Shown: piece after piece, positions 12,470 to 25,070 of the stretch
How the letters are laid out: the number at the start of each line of letters is the position of its first letter
Numbering within the stretch: the stretch's first letter is position 1
NCBI GenBank assembly: GCA_947462335.1
Contig: OX381713.1
Location: forward strand, 19,460,381-19,524,380
DNA from: Harmothoe impar
Lineage: Eukaryota > Annelida > Polychaeta > Phyllodocida > Polynoidae
DNA length: 64,000 bases
Direction: 5' to 3'
The notes under the pieces: model-generated
The model's database searches: none
What the model was told of the DNA's origin: nothing
The model's input: the letters and a program-made list of their open reading frames with translations, nothing else
Translations under genes and position numbers: made by a program

Positions 12470-12782
12470 CACGCTGGGTCCCACATAAGGGTCCACTGCG
12501 ACAATCAGTCTGCTGTAGCGGTTCTCACATCTGGACGAGGTGAATCAAAAACCCTACTGGACTGTGCAAGAAAGGCCTGGCTTATACAGGCGCGCCTGGG
12601 CATTGACATCACATATGTCCATGTACCGGGCGTCAGCAACGTCATCGCCGACAGGCTGAGTCGCGCCCACCTCTCTGACTCACACCGCCAGGAGGCACTT
12701 AAGCATGTGGCGACCAACAACTTAGAATTAGTTACCCCAGTCAAGCAAGTGTTTGATACCCTCTCTCCCTCTGTGTTCTGTA
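12470..12782 (+). pseudogene. RNase H C-terminal part after an in-frame stop
   Basis: Read on in the frame of the RT, the sequence gives HCDNQSAVAVL (third catalytic Asp) and VHVPGVSNVIADRLSR (last catalytic Asp and motif), the expected end of RNase H in DIRS/Ngaro elements. No frameshift is needed; only the TAA codon at 12467-12469 separates the halves. The frame stays open further right, but there it becomes a shadow of the recombinase. Confidence 0.85.
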
Positions 12783-13766
12783 GATGCGGTGCTGCAATCT
12801 CTTCAACTAGCTGCCACATCCCGACAGAGGAAGTCAAGGGCAGAGAGCACCTGGAATCAACACAAGTCGGCAGTCAAAACCTACCTGGCGTTCTGTCACT
12901 ACGCCAGCATGGACCCGGTGCACCCCCATCACGCCATGGTCTGTGTGTACCTGGAGTACCTGGCGATACACATAGCGGCCCCATCAACAATCGCCAATCA
13001 CTTGTCCCACATCAGAGTGTTCTCCAGCCTGTGTTCACACAACACACAGGCTCTCCAGCACCCCCGTATAGCAAGGGCGCTGGACGCAATGAAAAGAGAC
13101 AAGACTTACGTGCCGAAAGTAAAACATGCAGTCCCCATGGGAGTACTCAGGCAGGTGATACTGGCACTGGACAGCTCCCCACATGGACAGCTGGTCAGGA
13201 CGGCTCTGTTGATACAGTTTTATGCCGCGCTCCGGAAATCAGAAGTCTGCCCGCCGTCGGTCAAGAAGTTCAGCGCTATATCCCACCTCACAAGAGGAGA
13301 CGCCTCCTGGGTGGGGAAGGGCATGACCGTGAACATAAAGGCAGCAAAGAACATGCAACGGGCAGACCAGAGGAAGGTGGTTCACCTGCAGCCTTCTGGC
13401 CAAAAAGCCCTATGCGTCGTCGACGCTGTCAAGAAAGTGATAGACATTGTGCCCACACAGGACCTTACAGACCCCCTTCTCATGTTCCCAGACAGGGACC
13501 CGGTCCCCTTCACCTTTGTGGAGAAGGTCTGGAAGGAGAGACTGGTCCACCTCGGTCTGCCGGAAACAGCCTTCACCCTCCATACAATCAGGAAAGCAGC
13601 AGCAACGGTGGCATACGAAGCTGGCGTACCGGAACTGGACATTCAAAAGTATGGCGGGTGGAGGTCAAATGCCCACAGGCAGTATATCTCAAGGACAAAT
13701 TCCTCACGGGTCAACAAGACGCTGGTCAGGTCTCTACGCCGCAGGGCCAGACACACACCCGTCTAA
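12732..13766 (+). CDS. tyrosine recombinase of Ngaro-like element
   Basis: The frame is open from 12732 and stops at 13764-13766, in the +1 frame relative to RT/RNase H. Conserved catalytic features are visible: Arg in YAALRKSEV, the H-x-x-R box in LHTIRKAAAT, GGWRSNAH, and the nucleophile Tyr in RQYISR near the C-terminus. An N-terminal SAM-like core-binding part (RAESTWNQHKSAVKTY, then LEYLAIHIAAPSTIANHLSHIRVF) fits the phage-integrase/DIRS fold. It would catalyse integration of a circular DNA copy. No ATG lies near the frame start; the nearby candidate codon at 12753 is TTG and the first ATG (12909) would remove part of the core-binding domain. Expression therefore probably uses frameshifting from RT, a non-AUG start or splicing. 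The frame itself is undamaged. Confidence 0.88.
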   Translation, partial: LPQSSKCLIPSLPLCSVDAVLQSLQLAATSRQRKSRAESTWNQHKSAVKTYLAFCHYASMDPVHPHHAMVCVYLEYLAIHIAAPSTIANHLSHIRVFSSLCSHNTQALQHPRIARALDAMKRDKTYVPKVKHAVPMGVLRQVILALDSSPHGQLVRTALLIQFYAALRKSEVCPPSVKKFSAISHLTRGDASWVGKGMTVNIKAAKNMQRADQRKVVHLQPSGQKALCVVDAVKKVIDIVPTQDLTDPLLMFPDRDPVPFTFVEKVWKERLVHLGLPETAFTLHTIRKAAATVAYEAGVPELDIQKYGGWRSNAHRQYISRTNSSRVNKTLVRSLRRRARHTPV

Positions 13767-13863
13767 AGGACATACAGTCTCAATACTGCCATACAAATGT
13801 CAACTAAACAATTCATTTTGTTACTCCCACCCACCCCATACTCCCACATTTCATGCAGGCTTG

Positions 13864-14056
13864 GCATTTCTTATATAAAATATACATGTACTATTCTTAC
13901 ATTCCTCAAACACGTTGTTACAATACCGTGTTATCATGTATATAAATTTTACCATGTATTTATCATGTTCTTATTATAATTATACTTGTAATAAATTTAC
14001 AATTTACTCCAAGCCTGTCTCCTCTCTTTGCTCACATCCGGGGCGATGGGCTAATG
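13864..14056 (+). repeat. B1 split direct repeat
   Basis: Nearly identical to B2 at 14318-14510 (differences such as tataaat/tattaat and gatggg/gatgcg). It ends exactly where A2 begins, forming the circle-junction-like B1A2 unit. It contains aataaa at 13990-13995, a possible polyadenylation signal. Confidence 0.92.
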
Positions 14057-14262
14057 GGTTGGTCATGATCACGTAGGTGGTCAGGGAGGCTCATTGGCGC
14101 CGCCCTGTGGATTGTGTAGCAACTACCTCCACTCCTTTCACCTCTACCCCCTCTGGTGTCACATGCCAGAATCACAACCCTTACCTGGTTACTCATACCC
14201 CACCGGCTCGTCCACTTCGCCTTCAACCACGGTACCCCTCACACCTCCACTGTCAAATCTCC
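14057..14262 (+). repeat. A2 split direct repeat
   Basis: Internal copy of the left end (A1), directly abutting B1. A 55-bp AT-rich spacer (14263-14317) separates it from B2. Confidence 0.92.
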
Positions 14263-14317
14263 CACCCACCCACACCTTCAATATTTATCTCAATATTCAT
14301 ACTACGTCATTCATATC

Positions 14318-14510
14318 GCATTTCTTATATAAAATATACATGTACTATTCTTACATTCCTCAAACACGTTGTTACAATACCGTGTTATCATGTATATTAA
14401 TTTTACCATGTATTTATCATGTTCTTATTATAATTATACTTGTAATAAATTTACAATTTACTCCAAGCCTGTCTCCTCTCTTTGCTCACATCCGGGGCGA
14501 TGCGCTAATG
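14318..14510 (+). repeat. B2 split direct repeat (right end of element)
   Basis: The terminal repeat matching B1. The right boundary is set where similarity stops after ctaatg. It contains a second aataaa at 14444-14449, a candidate 3' end signal for element transcripts. Confidence 0.92.
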
Positions 14511-15367
14511 AGTACAGCCCAACAGCAGAGCTGACTAGAATGCTTATTTTTAAGGCAGCCCACCCCCTCTATATATACCCCCCCCCCCACCCAACCCCCC
14601 TTCAGCCCCTCTTTCTCTTTAGATTCGCAGGCTGCCTGTCAAACGGACTCAAGTATTCAGTAGCTCTCACACCCTAGTACAGCGGTACATTATATCTTAC
14701 CGAAAGGTGAAGAGCAAGGTGATTCAAAGACAGCTTAGATCAAGGCTGCTAGGAATAGGGTTCTTTTGAACATTGTGCTAGCATGAGTGGCGTCACAAAT
14801 CATAAACCAGCTCATAAAGAGCATCCATAGACATTATTATATTGAAGAAACTATTATATTGAATGTGTATGTATAAAGGTCATAAATCATAACATTATCT
14901 TTCTCCTTCTATACGTTCATTATTAATAGTGGTAAAGAGTAGACTTTGTGATTAATCATAATGGTTTCTGATTTGATTGTACAACTAAAAAGCTGATGCG
15001 AATCAAACTCTAAACAACAGAAATGTTGTTATATATTAATATATATTTTTCTTTCGTCTTTCTTCTGTATTATTATTATATACATCCATGTACAGGTCAC
15101 GCTGATGAACAATGAGTGTACATCACGTCTGAGAAAGAACAGATTCTATAAAAAAATAAGGTAGAAGACATAAACATAGACGCTAAGCCAAGATGTGAAG
15201 ACCAGCTAATTCAAAGTACATCTTTGATTATAAATAGTATATAAAATATGCTTACTCTAGAAATGTCTGGGCAAATTAACTGTTCACACGGTTAATACTA
15301 TATAGCTTTTATCTACATTCAACTGTACTCGCTATATTAATACTCAATCATGTGATTATCTTTAACA
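14511..15367. other. non-coding stretch
   Basis: No gene is seen. There is a C-rich run at about 14578-14590 just right of the Ngaro-like element. The rest is AT-rich. Confidence 0.5.
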
Positions 15368-16285
15368 TAATGTTTAATATCCCTGAGGGCCATTGACTCA
15401 TTATTTCACATGAAGAACATTTGAAGCAATACAACTATTTTGAACTTAAACTTGAACCTGTCAACCCCTACGCCACACCAAGTCTACATTGCAATACCAG
15501 CAAAGTGTGTTATGCTTATGTCTACATTACACAGGGCTGAGGCGATTAATGCTGTTTATATTGAAGGCATGGCTTGTATACTTACACTGATGCCCTCTAT
15601 AGCTCCACAATCCAAAGCCCAACTATACACTATGTCCTGAAAAGATAAAAAAAACACTGTAAATGCAGTATCTACAATTGTCTTGGTGAATAGTGAGAGC
15701 TGTTTTGGTCATGTTAACAAGAGCGTTATGGATAATTTAGGGTTTCCCATATATCACTGTATTCTGACACTAAATGTGTTATATCGCAGTCAGATATGTA
15801 GCTATAGGCAGGGGTTGGCATTAAAATTATGTTTAATATCCCTGAGGGCCATTGACTCATTATTTCACATGAAGAACATTTGAAGCAATACAACTATTTT
15901 GAACTTAAACTTGAACCTGTCAACCCCTACGCCACACCAAGTCTACATTGCAATACCAGCAAAGTGTGTTATGCTTATGTCTACATTACACAGGGCTGAG
16001 GCGATTAATGCTGTTTATATGGAAGGCATGGCTTGTATACTTACACTGATGCCCTCTATAGCTCCACAATCCAAAGCCCAACTATACACTATGTCCTGAA
16101 AAGATAAAAACAACACTGTGAATGCAGTATCCACAATTGTCTTGATAAATAGAGTTAGCTGTTTTGGTCATGTTAACAAGAGCGTTATGGATAATTTAGG
16201 GTTTCCCATATATCACTGTATTCTGACACTAAATGTGCTATATCGCACTCAGATATGTAGCTATAGGCAGGGGTTGGCATTAAAA
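15368..16285 (+). repeat. 459-bp tandem duplication carrying block G
   Basis: Two adjacent copies (about 15368-15826 and 15827-16285) are nearly identical; for example ccctgagggccattgactca recurs with a 459-bp offset. They differ by a few substitutions, so the duplication is recent relative to the other blocks. Each contains the dispersed core (around 15455-15610 and 15914-16070) also found at 47245-47420 and 62150-62345, and inverted at 35815-35955 and 58385-58530. The 66-residue frame present twice is a consequence of the duplication and resembles no protein I know. Confidence 0.85.
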
Positions 16286-16299
16286 GACCCTGCATCTCC

Positions 16300-17329
16300 A
16301 TGGTGTACATGATAAACATAGACCAAGTAGACATGCAAGACTGTATGAGCTTAATACCAGGGGACCCAGCTACTCATGGAAAAAACTGATTTTCTATATA
16401 AGACACTTTCTTCAAAGTGAATTCTGATGGACGGTAGTAGCTATGCAGTCACTGCTATGATAGGTGATTCTAAATGGATAAAATTTAAGTATTACATCAG
16501 ACTCATAGAGTCTTAGGGAATGCTGAAAAAACTCACCTGTGTCAACCCGCATGTAAGTATGAGCTATCAGAGACATGTTTGCCAGTTGGATGTCATTACA
16601 TTTTATTGTTGCTGAAAATGGATTTGGCTATACCGTACTGCTCTATGTAGTAATCCATTCAGAGTTTAGAGATAGTATCCTGGAAAGGGTTGTATATGAC
16701 GGAACATCGAATGTTTGACTTGATGTTTGCATTAATCTCTCACATGTATATGCTGGCACAGCCTGCCCTTTCACACCCAAATCCTCATTAGTGTATTTTA
16801 AGCTTGATCTAAGGCCATGTTCACCTCCACACCTCACTGTAAGAATAGCCAGTATTAATTTCATCTCTCTTAAGTATGAATGATTATAAAGATCTCGAGA
16901 CATCAGCAATAAGGCACACAGATCCTTCAGGCTTTGGCGGAAAGGATACATCACAATATATCCAAAAATCACTAATCATCATGTGTGGTCCAAGAGAGGA
17001 AAGAAACCACTTTTAGGGTATGATCGCATTATTGAAACATAGCGTAGAGCTATACCATCCCACTGCAACAATAGAGCTGGTATATTTTAAAAACATTATA
17101 GAGTAGAAGAACTTCAATGAACTAAATTGGACATGCACGTTACATTCACTCTAGTGTCAGGGTCTGTCACTATCAACTTCTTCTTTTAGCAGTTTGGTTG
17201 GGGAGAAAAATGCAGATAAGGCCGAAAAACATAAAATTAAGCCCATCACTTAACCAGCATCTGATGCATGTGTGTTGTCATAATTTGGGTCGCCTAGCCA
17301 GGCCCTTTTTATTTCCTAGCATACCTTTG
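16300..17329. other. non-coding stretch with one uncertain open frame
   Basis: A 109-residue minus-strand frame (16643-16972) is the longest here. It has no recognisable motif and I found no second copy in block A2, so I do not call it a gene. Confidence 0.4.
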
Positions 17330-20300
17330 AAATGACAGTTGGCAAGTAGGAGTATAGCTCAGCATAGTATACCTCTTGATCTCAACTTGACCCCTTGTAG
17401 TAGTGGTCATAGGAAATCTCACCAAGGAATATATTATAGACTAGCGTGTGCACATTGACAGCCCTTGATGGATAGGGTTAGGGTCCCTTGTTGGTCATAG
17501 CATGCCTTGTCCTGAATAAATTCCACATATTACATGACTCTGAGGGAACCCATTAGAGACAGTTGGGTACCATTGTGTGTTGGAGCTGATGTATTATGCA
17601 TACAGCATTGTCAGCACCAATTATTGATATATCTCAAGTATCTTAGTCCTCAAACTGGGAAATCCAAGAGCACCTATCATCAGGCAACCAAACGTACAAG
17701 ATTCAAGGACCTATGTTTACTTAAACTGTTGAAATGAATTGTGTTTTTGATAGACATCCCCTGATTGCACATCATAAAATTTATCCATCCTACACTGCAA
17801 AAATGATGCTCAAATCCTAAACACAATCCTAAACACAATCTTTCATCATATTTGTCCACACAATATATTTCTAAACATGTTTAGTCCAATAATATGCTTA
17901 GCTCAGTGCTTAGACATTTTATGTGTTTAGGATATCAAGATGTTTAGAAATCAATGTGTTTAGGAAAAATAAGAGTTTAGAAATAAAGAATTGTGTTTAT
18001 TTGTCCAGTTTTTAAGGTTAAAAGTGGTGTGTCTAGAGACATGTAAACAGTATTATGTTTAAACATTCAAATAAATAATTTGTTTGACCAATTTTCTTTT
18101 ATGAATGTGTGTTTTCTTAAGGTAGTTTAGCAGCTTTATATCAGAGCATATCTTAGTTGGCAATTGATAGACAGTTGTTTGCCCAATGTGTATATGATAT
18201 GCCAGGGAGGACCTCCATGCAAAGATGAATGCCTTAGAGAATAAGGATATCACAGGGAATAAATGTTCTATCCCCGTACTCTCCATTAAAGAGTATGTTC
18301 TATGTTATATGGCCCTGTGTTGATAACGTTTGATGTTACTTTTCTATGAAATAGCATACCTCTGACATGATAAATGTAGCCAAAGAATCGTCATGAGCAG
18401 CTAATACACTACTTTCATGAATTCACCATTTTGTTATTTTTGATAGGAAAATCGCGCACCTTTACCACTTAGAGCCACAACCAAAACGAGGCTTCTGCTC
18501 TAGAAAACGCAAACGCCTATTCTTTAGCATTGAGAGCAAACTTTCTGGGCCCTAAACAAATTATCCATGGCTCCCTGACCCTAATTAGACCATGGGCTTG
18601 GTAGTTGTAAGTGAGTTCTTGAGCATTCTGGGTGATTTTGGTGGTTAGGAGGTCAATTACACAAGAAATCAGCCTCTGAAATTGGCGTGAGCGACAATGG
18701 GGGGCGCTATCGCTACAGTAGACTTCGATTTCAGTCAAAATATAAAGTTTTTTGAACCATTAACGGTTTATATTGAGCTAAACCATTAAGGTACCTCAAT
18801 ATCCTGCAGAAGTCCTATTGTATTCATTGGCTTGTGTTAGATATGAAGACTTGTTTTGCTCCTCGATTCAAAGATTGCAGCAGAAGCCTCTGGAGGACGC
18901 TGTCAAAATGGTAAAAGTTGCGCAAAAGTTGCAACTCTGCTCAGACTTGTTACTGGCGTCCACAGTACGTTCTAGTGACGCTGCTGGCACAATCAGTGGC
19001 AACAGCAGTGCCGCCGTGTGTGAAGGTGGTGTATAAAGGTATGTATTCTAAGGAGAATTATTGAAAAGATGTATGCAATTTTCTTTGTATCTCAAGTCTA
19101 ATTCCATTATACAATGTCATTGCTCCATTTTATCACACTTTTTTCATCACACATGTTTTATCATTGAACATTCTGATGAAGGCAATATCAATGTTTAGAA
19201 GAATACAAGGGACATTGGCAAGAAAACGAATTTAAGAGGACTTGGAATGAAAGGAACTGTGCAAGGTGAATTAACAATGTAAGGCCTTTTTCAGAAGGGG
19301 TCAGCTATTGGTGGATGGCAGTTAAATATTCATTTGTACTCGATCCTGCCTTCTCTACGAGATCCGAACAAGGTCTGTAGCTTCTGAGAAAACAATTTAC
19401 TTCATCCTTTCAGTGGAAATTCGAACTACCTTAATGTACCTCCAAGAGTAACAGAATGCATGCCAGGCCATGACTATGTTAAACTTTCCATTACATTCCA
19501 AGACTCTCTAAGTGGCAATGAATTTAGTTTTTGGTAAAAACTTTTTCAGTAAAAGAATAATAATGTCATTCACTATACTCCGATCTGCTCCATCCTTTTG
19601 GATAGAGGGAAAGGTAATTTGAAGACTAATGCAGCTCTTCAAAAATGATCAAAGAGAACTGGAGACAATGCATAAGTAGGATTTTCTGTGTACACGTTAT
19701 AAACAAGCAGGAAGAGCGGTGAAGAAGACATTCTATGACTAATCATTGTGCTCAGGAAGGTGCAGAATCACCATTGAAACAGACGGTGTCCTGACATTGC
19801 TTTCCACCCTTAGAGGATTGAGATTCATCGGCAGCTCACTTCATTAAGCTGTTTTATGGAAATTCTGTTTAATCCAGACTCAATCTACATTTTAAGGCAC
19901 TCTCACCGTTAGACAAATGATAATTCCCATCAAATGACAAATCCAAATCTATTTTACAAGCAATTACTACACCTTGGTCTAAATTCAGTAGAACCCTGCC
20001 AGCTTGAATCGAGATAGGGTACTGATATTTAGTACAATGTAGAAATGGAACATGAATGTTGAGGTGACAAATTTCAAGAGGATCGGTTTTCACAACTACA
20101 CCTTATGGCATGCTTATAAGGTTTGCTTAGCATGTATTTTTTTGCAGGTAATCAACATATTATAACATCAGTTGTAAGAACCATTCTCTGTCCTATCCAG
20201 CACGATGTGCCAAGAAGGCATGTCCCCAACATCTGCCACTTGTTTCAGCGTAATGGCTGTTGGCCTTCACCCGTAAACCAAACCTGTGCACCGTGAACGG

Positions 20301-20499
20301 TACACCTCACTGCTCCACCTACTCCACACACACTGCCTTATTTATCAGCCTTCCACCAAGTCTGCCAATGGCAGCTAGACCCGCCTACACTGATATTCCT
20401 AGGCTCCCTATATGACCAATCTCTCAGTCACTAGTACCTAACCTAGTTAGTCATTTTTTGGCTCCCTATACGACCAACATAGGTAAGTTATTGTTGTCA

Positions 20500-20521
20500 G
20501 GTTGGTCAGTACTGACCAACC
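20500..20521. repeat. 22-bp perfect palindrome
   Basis: Perfectly self-complementary over 22 bp, centred on agtact. It lies in a stretch (20400-20760) rich in imperfect gaccaac/cctaggtt repeats. Confidence 0.8.
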
Positions 20522-21420
20522 AACCTTAGTCTTTTCATTTCTAGGGAGAGCCACTGAGTGGTGATCATAGTATCTTAGAGGTGCTACCAACTAGTGGTAT
20601 ACAAATACAACACACTAATCATGAACCTAGGTTAGCCACTACTGACTGACCCCCTCAGTCATTTTTGAATATAAGTCTGCCACTGTGACCAACATATATG
20701 ACAAACCTAGGATAGTCTGCACTGACTAACCCTTTCAACCTATGGACTTTCAGTGTACCATTTGTGGATATTACAGGGTCGTATCTACTGTAGCGATCCA
20801 TGAGTTGCTGATATATGATGTGTTTTCAGAAAAACTAAAAGATCAGCTAAACCTTAATATGTGAATATGTACATATAGCCACACATTTTCTCTTTGAATT
20901 GGTACCAACATTATAATATTTAGATCTGATTTAATTCAACTGGTAAGAAAAGGGAAAGGCTATTCTCATTCTGTGAGTATCAGCTGAGGTTAGACGGACG
21001 TGCTAGCTCTCAGGAAACACTCTTAGTTATACATCCCAGTTCATATCTGATAGTTAATAGTAATAGTAAAGCCTCATGCTCGATGCCTCATGCACCTTCT
21101 GTCTGTAAATAGTTCATAAGTCACCCTTGAACACAATCAGTCTTCTTATACTGTACATAACCTGTCTTGTCTTCTCTACCTCCGGCATCGTCATCTGTCT
21201 CCCCATGTAATATATAGCAATCCCTCTCTGTTACAATATATATGTGCATTGAAAAAGACCGATATTATGTGACTACATATCTGTTTCTGATAACTTGTGT
21301 ATTTTGATGAATCAAAAAGTAAGATGAAACTAGTAGTGCGGGCTGTATTAAAGCAGTGCAATTGTAAAATAAATAATTGCGACTCGAATTTAGACTTGAG
21401 GTTATGTGAAGACACATCAC

Positions 21421-21445
21421 ATATATATATATATATATATATATA
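21421..21445. repeat. (AT)n microsatellite
   Basis: An uninterrupted run of AT dinucleotides of about 25 bp. Confidence 0.95.
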
Positions 21446-23665
21446 AACATATATATGTATATGTACCAATGCTATTTGATATTTATATCTGGCTATGCTC
21501 TGTAGCAGTTCACTGTGAAAGCCCTCAGGTGTAGAAGACACTTTGAATGATGCAGCTCGAGCAGATCCTACACGAAATAAACTGGCTGAAGAAGAGTTAA
21601 CAGAGTGGCTAGGAGAGGTATTGAATAAAACATGGGTTAATCTGTCCTCAATACACACCCAAGGCCCTACCCAGCCCCTGGGACCAGCTGAGCAAATTGG
21701 CAAGTCACAACCATCTCAATTCCAATCCCTTTATAGATCCTTTCTTGTAGGAAGAAGGGCTTGTATGGTAACTGGTGATAATAACATGTCATGCTGGATA
21801 AAGCTCTGAGGCAATACTCAGCAGTCAGTAGAACATCCAGACTAGACTAAAGCTGGCCCAAGATGTGTTTAATGCTAGTTTTTCAACATAGGGCAAGACC
21901 AAATACCAAACGTCAATACCAGCTGATGAGAGAGATTTGGAACTAAGGAACTTGATATCATTTGATAAAAATAATACTGGTCAATAATAAAGCACACTGG
22001 TTTTCACTTATAAGTAAGGGATGAATAATGATAATTTTTCAAATTTTGTTATGCCACTACCTGGAGGTTACTATCCACAGCATAAGACATTGACTAATGG
22101 AGTGTTTGCATCTTTAATGTTTGATAATTATAAATAATCTAACATAGACACCCAAGATGTGATGAATCTTTAATGAACATAATATTATCTCTTATCGCCC
22201 ATTCCTAATTGTTCTTTGTCTCTTCCTATGGCAGTGCGCTCATTTAATTGAGTGAAGGAACATTTTTTGTGTTCTATAGCATGCTTAATGCCTCATAATT
22301 AGACACACTGTTCAGCTTGGTGTTTTCAGAATTTAATGACGTTGGTTTGCACAAATCCTTGCACAAAATAGGGTGTTTTCAGCCCTTAATTTGTCAAAAT
22401 GGCAGTCACAGACTCCATGTGTAGTTTATAGGCTACGGCAATAGGTTTTGAATTAAGAATACACTATAATCATGCTGGACATGATCATATAACTAATCTG
22501 AATAGAACCAATTGCACTATTTATTGCAGTATAATTTATGTCTGATACTAAAGAAACGAGATGATATAGCACATGTGGGCCTGACTATATATATTCTCAA
22601 TGAACTACCAGTCAGTTGGGACCCCAGCTGTTGCAACATATTACCTTAATTCCAGATAACATCTAGTTTTTCTCCTGATATCATTCTGTTCCTTTTATGG
22701 TGGTGGATTTGGCTATTGTGGACAGCAGCCTATAGAACTGACCACTTAACTATTATTTTTCTTGGTCACCATTGTGAGTATACCACATTTTCTGCCAGAG
22801 GCATTAATCAAAGTTTCAGACTTTCTCTCAGGTATATATATCATCAGTATCTTGGTTGAATGACAATTTTTGTATTATAATAGTGGCAGTGCACATGTAT
22901 ATATTTCACAATAACATAGCCTGACTAGCTCACGTTGTGTCAATGTTATACAGAGAGCATACAATGCCAAGTACAAGCCCAATGGGTTTAGTGTTGATGT
23001 ACCAGGTGAGCAGCAGAGGGTATGCACCCTTCATAACTGGCCTCCTCGCAAAAACACCAGATAAGGTCCAGCATTAGTCCACTGAGACATGACCAACTGC
23101 TGACAGGTGCCATTACCACTGCAACCAGGCAGATGATGACAAGATTACTAAAAAGTATGTTTTGTGTGTGTGTGTGCTGATAATATGAAGCCAATATTAA
23201 CAGGCCCAAGATGTTATTTGTTTGTATGGCATCCCAGTTTCCCTAATATTTAGCTGTATTTATTTGGAATTATTATAGTATAGATTGTCTTATTTCATTT
23301 CAAGTTGTATTCATCCAAACCGGTAGCATAGCTGATTGATTATAATCACAGAAAATGACCAAACAAGATCAACCAAAAACCCGTGTCCCTGCTCTTTCAG
23401 AAATTGTGTGAGCATTCTTCATTGATTGCTTGAATTCAATTGCGTAACTGGGTACAAACATCATCATAAGGCTAAGATTTGCTGGTCTCCTGTGTTCACT
23501 GGGTAGGTTGAGAAGTACATACCACCCAAAATTGCATAGACCAAATTATTGCTACATGCACATTAGTTTTTTCAGTTTATTGTCCATATGATAAGTGCCT
23601 CAGACCAACCTCACACTCAAGTATGTACATTGTATAAATAGCAACAATGAACAATAACAATAAAC

Positions 23666-24271
23666 TACACTGAAAACCCTATGTTATAATACTTCCTCAC
23701 TAGAGAGGACTTTGGGGTGATCATTTTGATTGTGTTGAGGAATAGTACCCTGGTGATCTTTAGAGTGATCATAAGTGAGGACCAGGGTCATCAATATGAC
23801 CACCATTTGGACTCAGTTATAGAGCATGCTAAGTTGTCAATAGGAAGACCATGGGTACTCATTTTGATGACTGCCTAAGATTTTCAAATATTCTTTGATA
23901 TAAAATGATATCTACCAATATTATTTCAGATACATAAAAGGTGTCTTTGTGTATAGATATTGATAGTTAAGAAAGTTCTGACCTAATTTCTTTCAAATCA
24001 CTTGCATTTGAACTATGATAATTGTCTTCATACATCTTCCAACTTGTTAAGATATATGACCAATATTACTATAGGTTTTAATCATGAAATCACCTGTCAC
24101 AGGGGCTATTAGTTACAATGCTGTATAGTAGGCCCCCTTGTGGTAAAATTATGTCCTCAAAATGATCACCTTACTTCATTACTCTGATCACGTGAGGTGA
24201 TCGATTGGGCATGATCACCACAAGTCTTCTGTAGTGAGTACCTTCATAGATAAGCCTGCGTTTTCAGTGTA
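23666..24271. repeat. MITE-like element with about 60-bp inverted ends
   Basis: The left end tacactgaaaaccc and the right end gcgttttcagtgta are inverted copies. Complementarity continues inward through cctcactagagaggactt against aagtcttctgtagtgagt and the repeated tgatca motifs. The length is about 606 bp and there is no coding frame, so it would depend on a transposase elsewhere. The terminal TA could be part of the target-site duplication. Confidence 0.7.
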
Positions 24272-25070
24272 TGTTTAAAAACACGATGACATAAAATCAG
24301 AAGAAAGTTGCATTTCAATCAATAAAACTAGTCTCTGAGCATAACATAGTTAGCTGATATTTGAGTTAGTTCCTCAATTGTACACAATCGGAGCACTGTA
24401 TTGTGTTATGAACTTGGCTTTTCAGTATCTAAATTGTAGATAAGGATTGGCTTCTTATTGAGCAACATGTAACCCATCCATATCGAAAACCTGCAGAGGG
24501 CATCTCATTTCAAGTTTTTCCTTGCGGTTTAGATGATTCTTTTTTCTCCAGGCATACTAAGATTTATGCATTAGGGATCAGAACAAATACAAGGCAAACA
24601 CTTTCCATCACAAAAAGACTTTCCCAGAATGATATCCCCAAATAGTTAATGCATACCGTAAAACACATGTCAGCCACAGCAGTAAACTACCCTAACCATT
24701 TGTTAGTAGCCACAGAGGCCTGACAGTCAAATTATCCAACCAGGCACAGCACATAACCAAGATGGGTTATCATGCCTCTAGGACAATCTAAGACCTAAGC
24801 CAACCTACCTACAATCCCTGCTGCCATGGGCATTTGGGTAGACCACTGTATTCATGACTTCCTTGCATGTGTGGATCTATCAGAGTGTTCTCTGACATCA
24901 ATCTTTGTCCTGCAGAGCGGGACTTTATGTTTATTATGCAATTTTGTATTCCATTGTCTATGGGTAAAGGAATATTTGAGAATAATGCAGCGACTAGACT
25001 GCAGCTATACATTGTCAAGGAATTCTGCAGCCTTTAAGTGCCAGCAGAGAGAACATCATGATCGTTGATA

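Larger units (their letters stand above)
8760..14510 (+). mobile_element. Ngaro/PAT-like tyrosine-recombinase retrotransposon
   Basis: The 5.75-kb element has split direct repeats in the order A1, coding part, B1, A2, spacer, B2. A1 (8760-8965) matches A2 (14057-14262), and B1 (13864-14056) matches B2 (14318-14510). B1 and A2 abut with no base between them, which is exactly the junction expected if the outer ends B2 and A1 were joined in a circle. Three coding regions follow in the usual order: Gag-like, reverse transcriptase with RNase H, and tyrosine recombinase. There is no methyltransferase domain, which favours Ngaro/PAT over DIRS1. No target-site duplication is seen, as expected for recombinase-mediated insertion. 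The near identity of the repeat pairs points to recent insertion, but the RNase H region carries a stop. Its coding part is GC-richer than the flanks. Confidence 0.92.
17330..25070. repeat. duplicated block A, copy 1 (partner 50270-58110)
   Basis: A series of non-coding matches runs in the same order in both places: 17400-17620 with 50285-50520 (gacagttgggtaccattgtg in both), 19100-19680 with 50660-51340, 21560-21770 with 52230-52450, 22580-23220 with 56570-57180, 23355-23420 with 57580-57630, and 24610-25010 with 57740-58140. Identity is moderate, with many indels. Open frames inside are short and not conserved as protein. The stretches between matches hold the MITE at 23666-24271 and simple repeats listed separately. 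Confidence 0.6.

Noticed and set aside
12707..13807. 366-residue plus-strand frame
   Set aside because: It is the RT/RNase H frame running on past its end and then overlapping the tyrosine recombinase in another frame. The recombinase motifs are in the other frame.
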